Position numbers and translations under genes: made by a program. A DNA stretch of 64,000 nucleotides, from assembly GCA_002786065.1 (NCBI GenBank), contig NHNY01000026.1, positions 124,001 to 188,000 of the forward strand, read 5' to 3'. The notes under the pieces were generated by a model, which was given only the letters and a program-made list of their open reading frames with translations, searched no databases and was not told the DNA's origin. Origin of the DNA: Microcyclospora pomicola (Eukaryota; Ascomycota; Dothideomycetes; Capnodiales). Below, piece after piece: positions 62,964-64,000 of this stretch (position 1 is the stretch's first letter; each line of letters begins with the position of its first letter).

Positions 62964-64000
62964 ATGCCGATCCCGGTCACTCAAGAACCCAATCAATCTA
63001 TCGATACGGTTGACACAGACACGACCAACGATAGCATCCTGCTCGCCGCTACCAACCACGACCTGGATAATCTTCGCCAACTGTTGAAGACTGGTTCAGC
63101 AAAGATTCAGGATCCAGAGACTGGCTTTTCCCCACTACATGCGGCTATTGCCTCATGTGAGCCTGATGATGAGGACATGACACAGGACTCGGGGGTCAAT
63201 GGCGCAGGTGATGCAGTGCACAGCAATGCTCTAGCTGAGGAGTCATGCGTGGACACAGTCAAGCTACTGTTCGAGAATGGCGCGATCTGGAACGAGTTGG
63301 ACAACAACGACGAGACCCCCGGTTGTCTCGCGTACCGACTGGGCTTGAAGAAAGTGTATGAGACAATTGTCGATGCTGGTGTAAGAGCAGAGCTCCTCTT
63401 TGGTCGACTAGACGCCTACGATCTTCTCGGCGGAGGAGACGATGAAGACGACGAACAAGATGATGAAGCGATTGTTGGATTTGAGCCCGCTCCAGTCGGG
63501 CCTGTAGACAGCCAAGACCCCGCCAAACCACCTGTAAGTGGTCCACTGGAGTCAGAAGAAGGATTCGGGTTTGAGCCAACGCCTAACCCGTCATACAAGG
63601 TGGAGGAGGAATCAAACACACGTGCACCCCCAACTGCTGCGGATGTCCCTGATCTTATGCAGACAGATGAGACAGGGGAACAGAGCAAGGTGACAGAGCC
63701 GGTATTGTCCAACCCGAACGTGAACAACGAAGACTACCTCAAGTCAGAATTGACCTACACGCATGATCGCCTTCTAGACTCGGACAAGAACGCCGTGATG
63801 ATGGACTGGGAGACTGAGATCATGAAAGTGTCTGCCGACCAATGTGCGCCAAAAGCTGGTCTTCGGACAATGAATGTTGGCCACGGTATGGGCATAGTGG
63901 ACGCCATGTTCCTTGCCACAAATCCTGCAATGCATCACATCATCGAGGCTCACCCTACGGTGCAGAAAAAGCTGCGTGACGAAGGTTGGCACGACAAGCC
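62964..64000 (+). CDS. RMT2: protein arginine N-methyltransferase 2 (5' part)
   Basis: The frame is open from the ATG at 62964 to the window end, about 345 aa; the 3' end is cut off. The N-terminus holds ankyrin-like repeats (LLAATNHDLDNLRQLLKTG; TGFSPLHAAIASC; TVKLLFENGAIWNELDNND). A low-complexity acidic segment follows, then the start of the GAMT-like methyltransferase domain (MMDWETEIMKVSADQCAPKA, RTMNVGHGMGIVDAMF with the SAM-binding Gly-rich loop, and HHIIEAHPTVQKKLRDEGW). Rmt2 makes delta-N-methylarginine, in yeast on ribosomal protein L12. No intron is seen in this part. Confidence 0.93.
   Translation, partial: MPIPVTQEPNQSIDTVDTDTTNDSILLAATNHDLDNLRQLLKTGSAKIQDPETGFSPLHAAIASCEPDDEDMTQDSGVNGAGDAVHSNALAEESCVDTVKLLFENGAIWNELDNNDETPGCLAYRLGLKKVYETIVDAGVRAELLFGRLDAYDLLGGGDDEDDEQDDEAIVGFEPAPVGPVDSQDPAKPPVSGPLESEEGFGFEPTPNPSYKVEEESNTRAPPTAADVPDLMQTDETGEQSKVTEPVLSNPNVNNEDYLKSELTYTHDRLLDSDKNAVMMDWETEIMKVSADQCAPKAGLRTMNVGHGMGIVDAMFLATNPAMHHIIEAHPTVQKKLRDEGWHDK

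Noticed and set aside
1-64000. Transposons, retroelement or virus remnants, CRISPR, rRNA or tRNA genes
   Set aside because: Read on both strands, no reverse transcriptase, transposase, integrase or capsid-like frame, terminal repeat pair or RNA-gene core was found.

Overview
This 64 kb window is nuclear DNA from a filamentous ascomycete (Pezizomycotina). The gene content is eukaryotic and fungal. Introns are short (about 50-85 nt, one exception) with GT(A/G)AGT-type donors and CTAAC/CTGAC-like branch points. Characteristic families include Zn2Cys6, Are2, Rmt2, Ela1 and an Ayg1-like hydrolase. A dothideomycete-like black fungus is my guess from protein resemblance only, with low confidence. 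No rRNA, tRNA, CRISPR array, transposon or virus-like element was recognised.

Layout. 1-11 kb: a PPR-like mitochondrial protein (-), COPI zeta (RET3), a NASP/Hif1-type histone chaperone (-) divergent from DNA polymerase epsilon subunit B (DPB2), and a RED/IK-like nuclear protein. 11-27 kb is gene-poor: one small single-TM protein and one large Zn2Cys6 transcription factor (-, four exons, 1,099 aa) flanked by about 4.6 kb and 6.8 kb without convincing genes. 27-40 kb: RAD54 (-), a metallopeptidase with a jacalin-like domain, a four-TM protein (-), a Reb1-like Myb protein, and SEC24 (-). 40-51 kb is compact: an unknown 160-aa protein, an Dal5-type MFS transporter, PPM1/LCMT1 (-) divergent from RPB5, a CinA-domain protein (-), THO7 (-) divergent from Elongin A, and tubulin cofactor A (-). 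51-56 kb: a SAM methyltransferase, a DUF6314-like protein (-) and an Ayg1-like alpha/beta hydrolase with an apparent one-base frameshift. 56-64 kb: an Ariadne-type RBR ubiquitin ligase, sterol O-acyltransferase ARE2 (-), a calcineurin-like phosphoesterase (-), and the 5' part of RMT2, cut by the window end.

Most genes are housekeeping: vesicle coats (RET3, SEC24), DNA replication and repair (NASP, DPB2, RAD54), and Pol II transcription or mRNA export (RPB5, THO7, ELA1). MCB-like CGCG motifs lie between the NASP and DPB2 genes and upstream of RAD54, suggesting G1/S control. I found no clearly new multi-gene system. The best leads are the isolated transcription factor with very large flanks, the frameshifted Ayg1-like gene beside a methyltransferase and DUF6314 gene, two GC-AG introns, a Myb protein with an N-myristoylation-type N-terminus, and several conserved-looking orphans.
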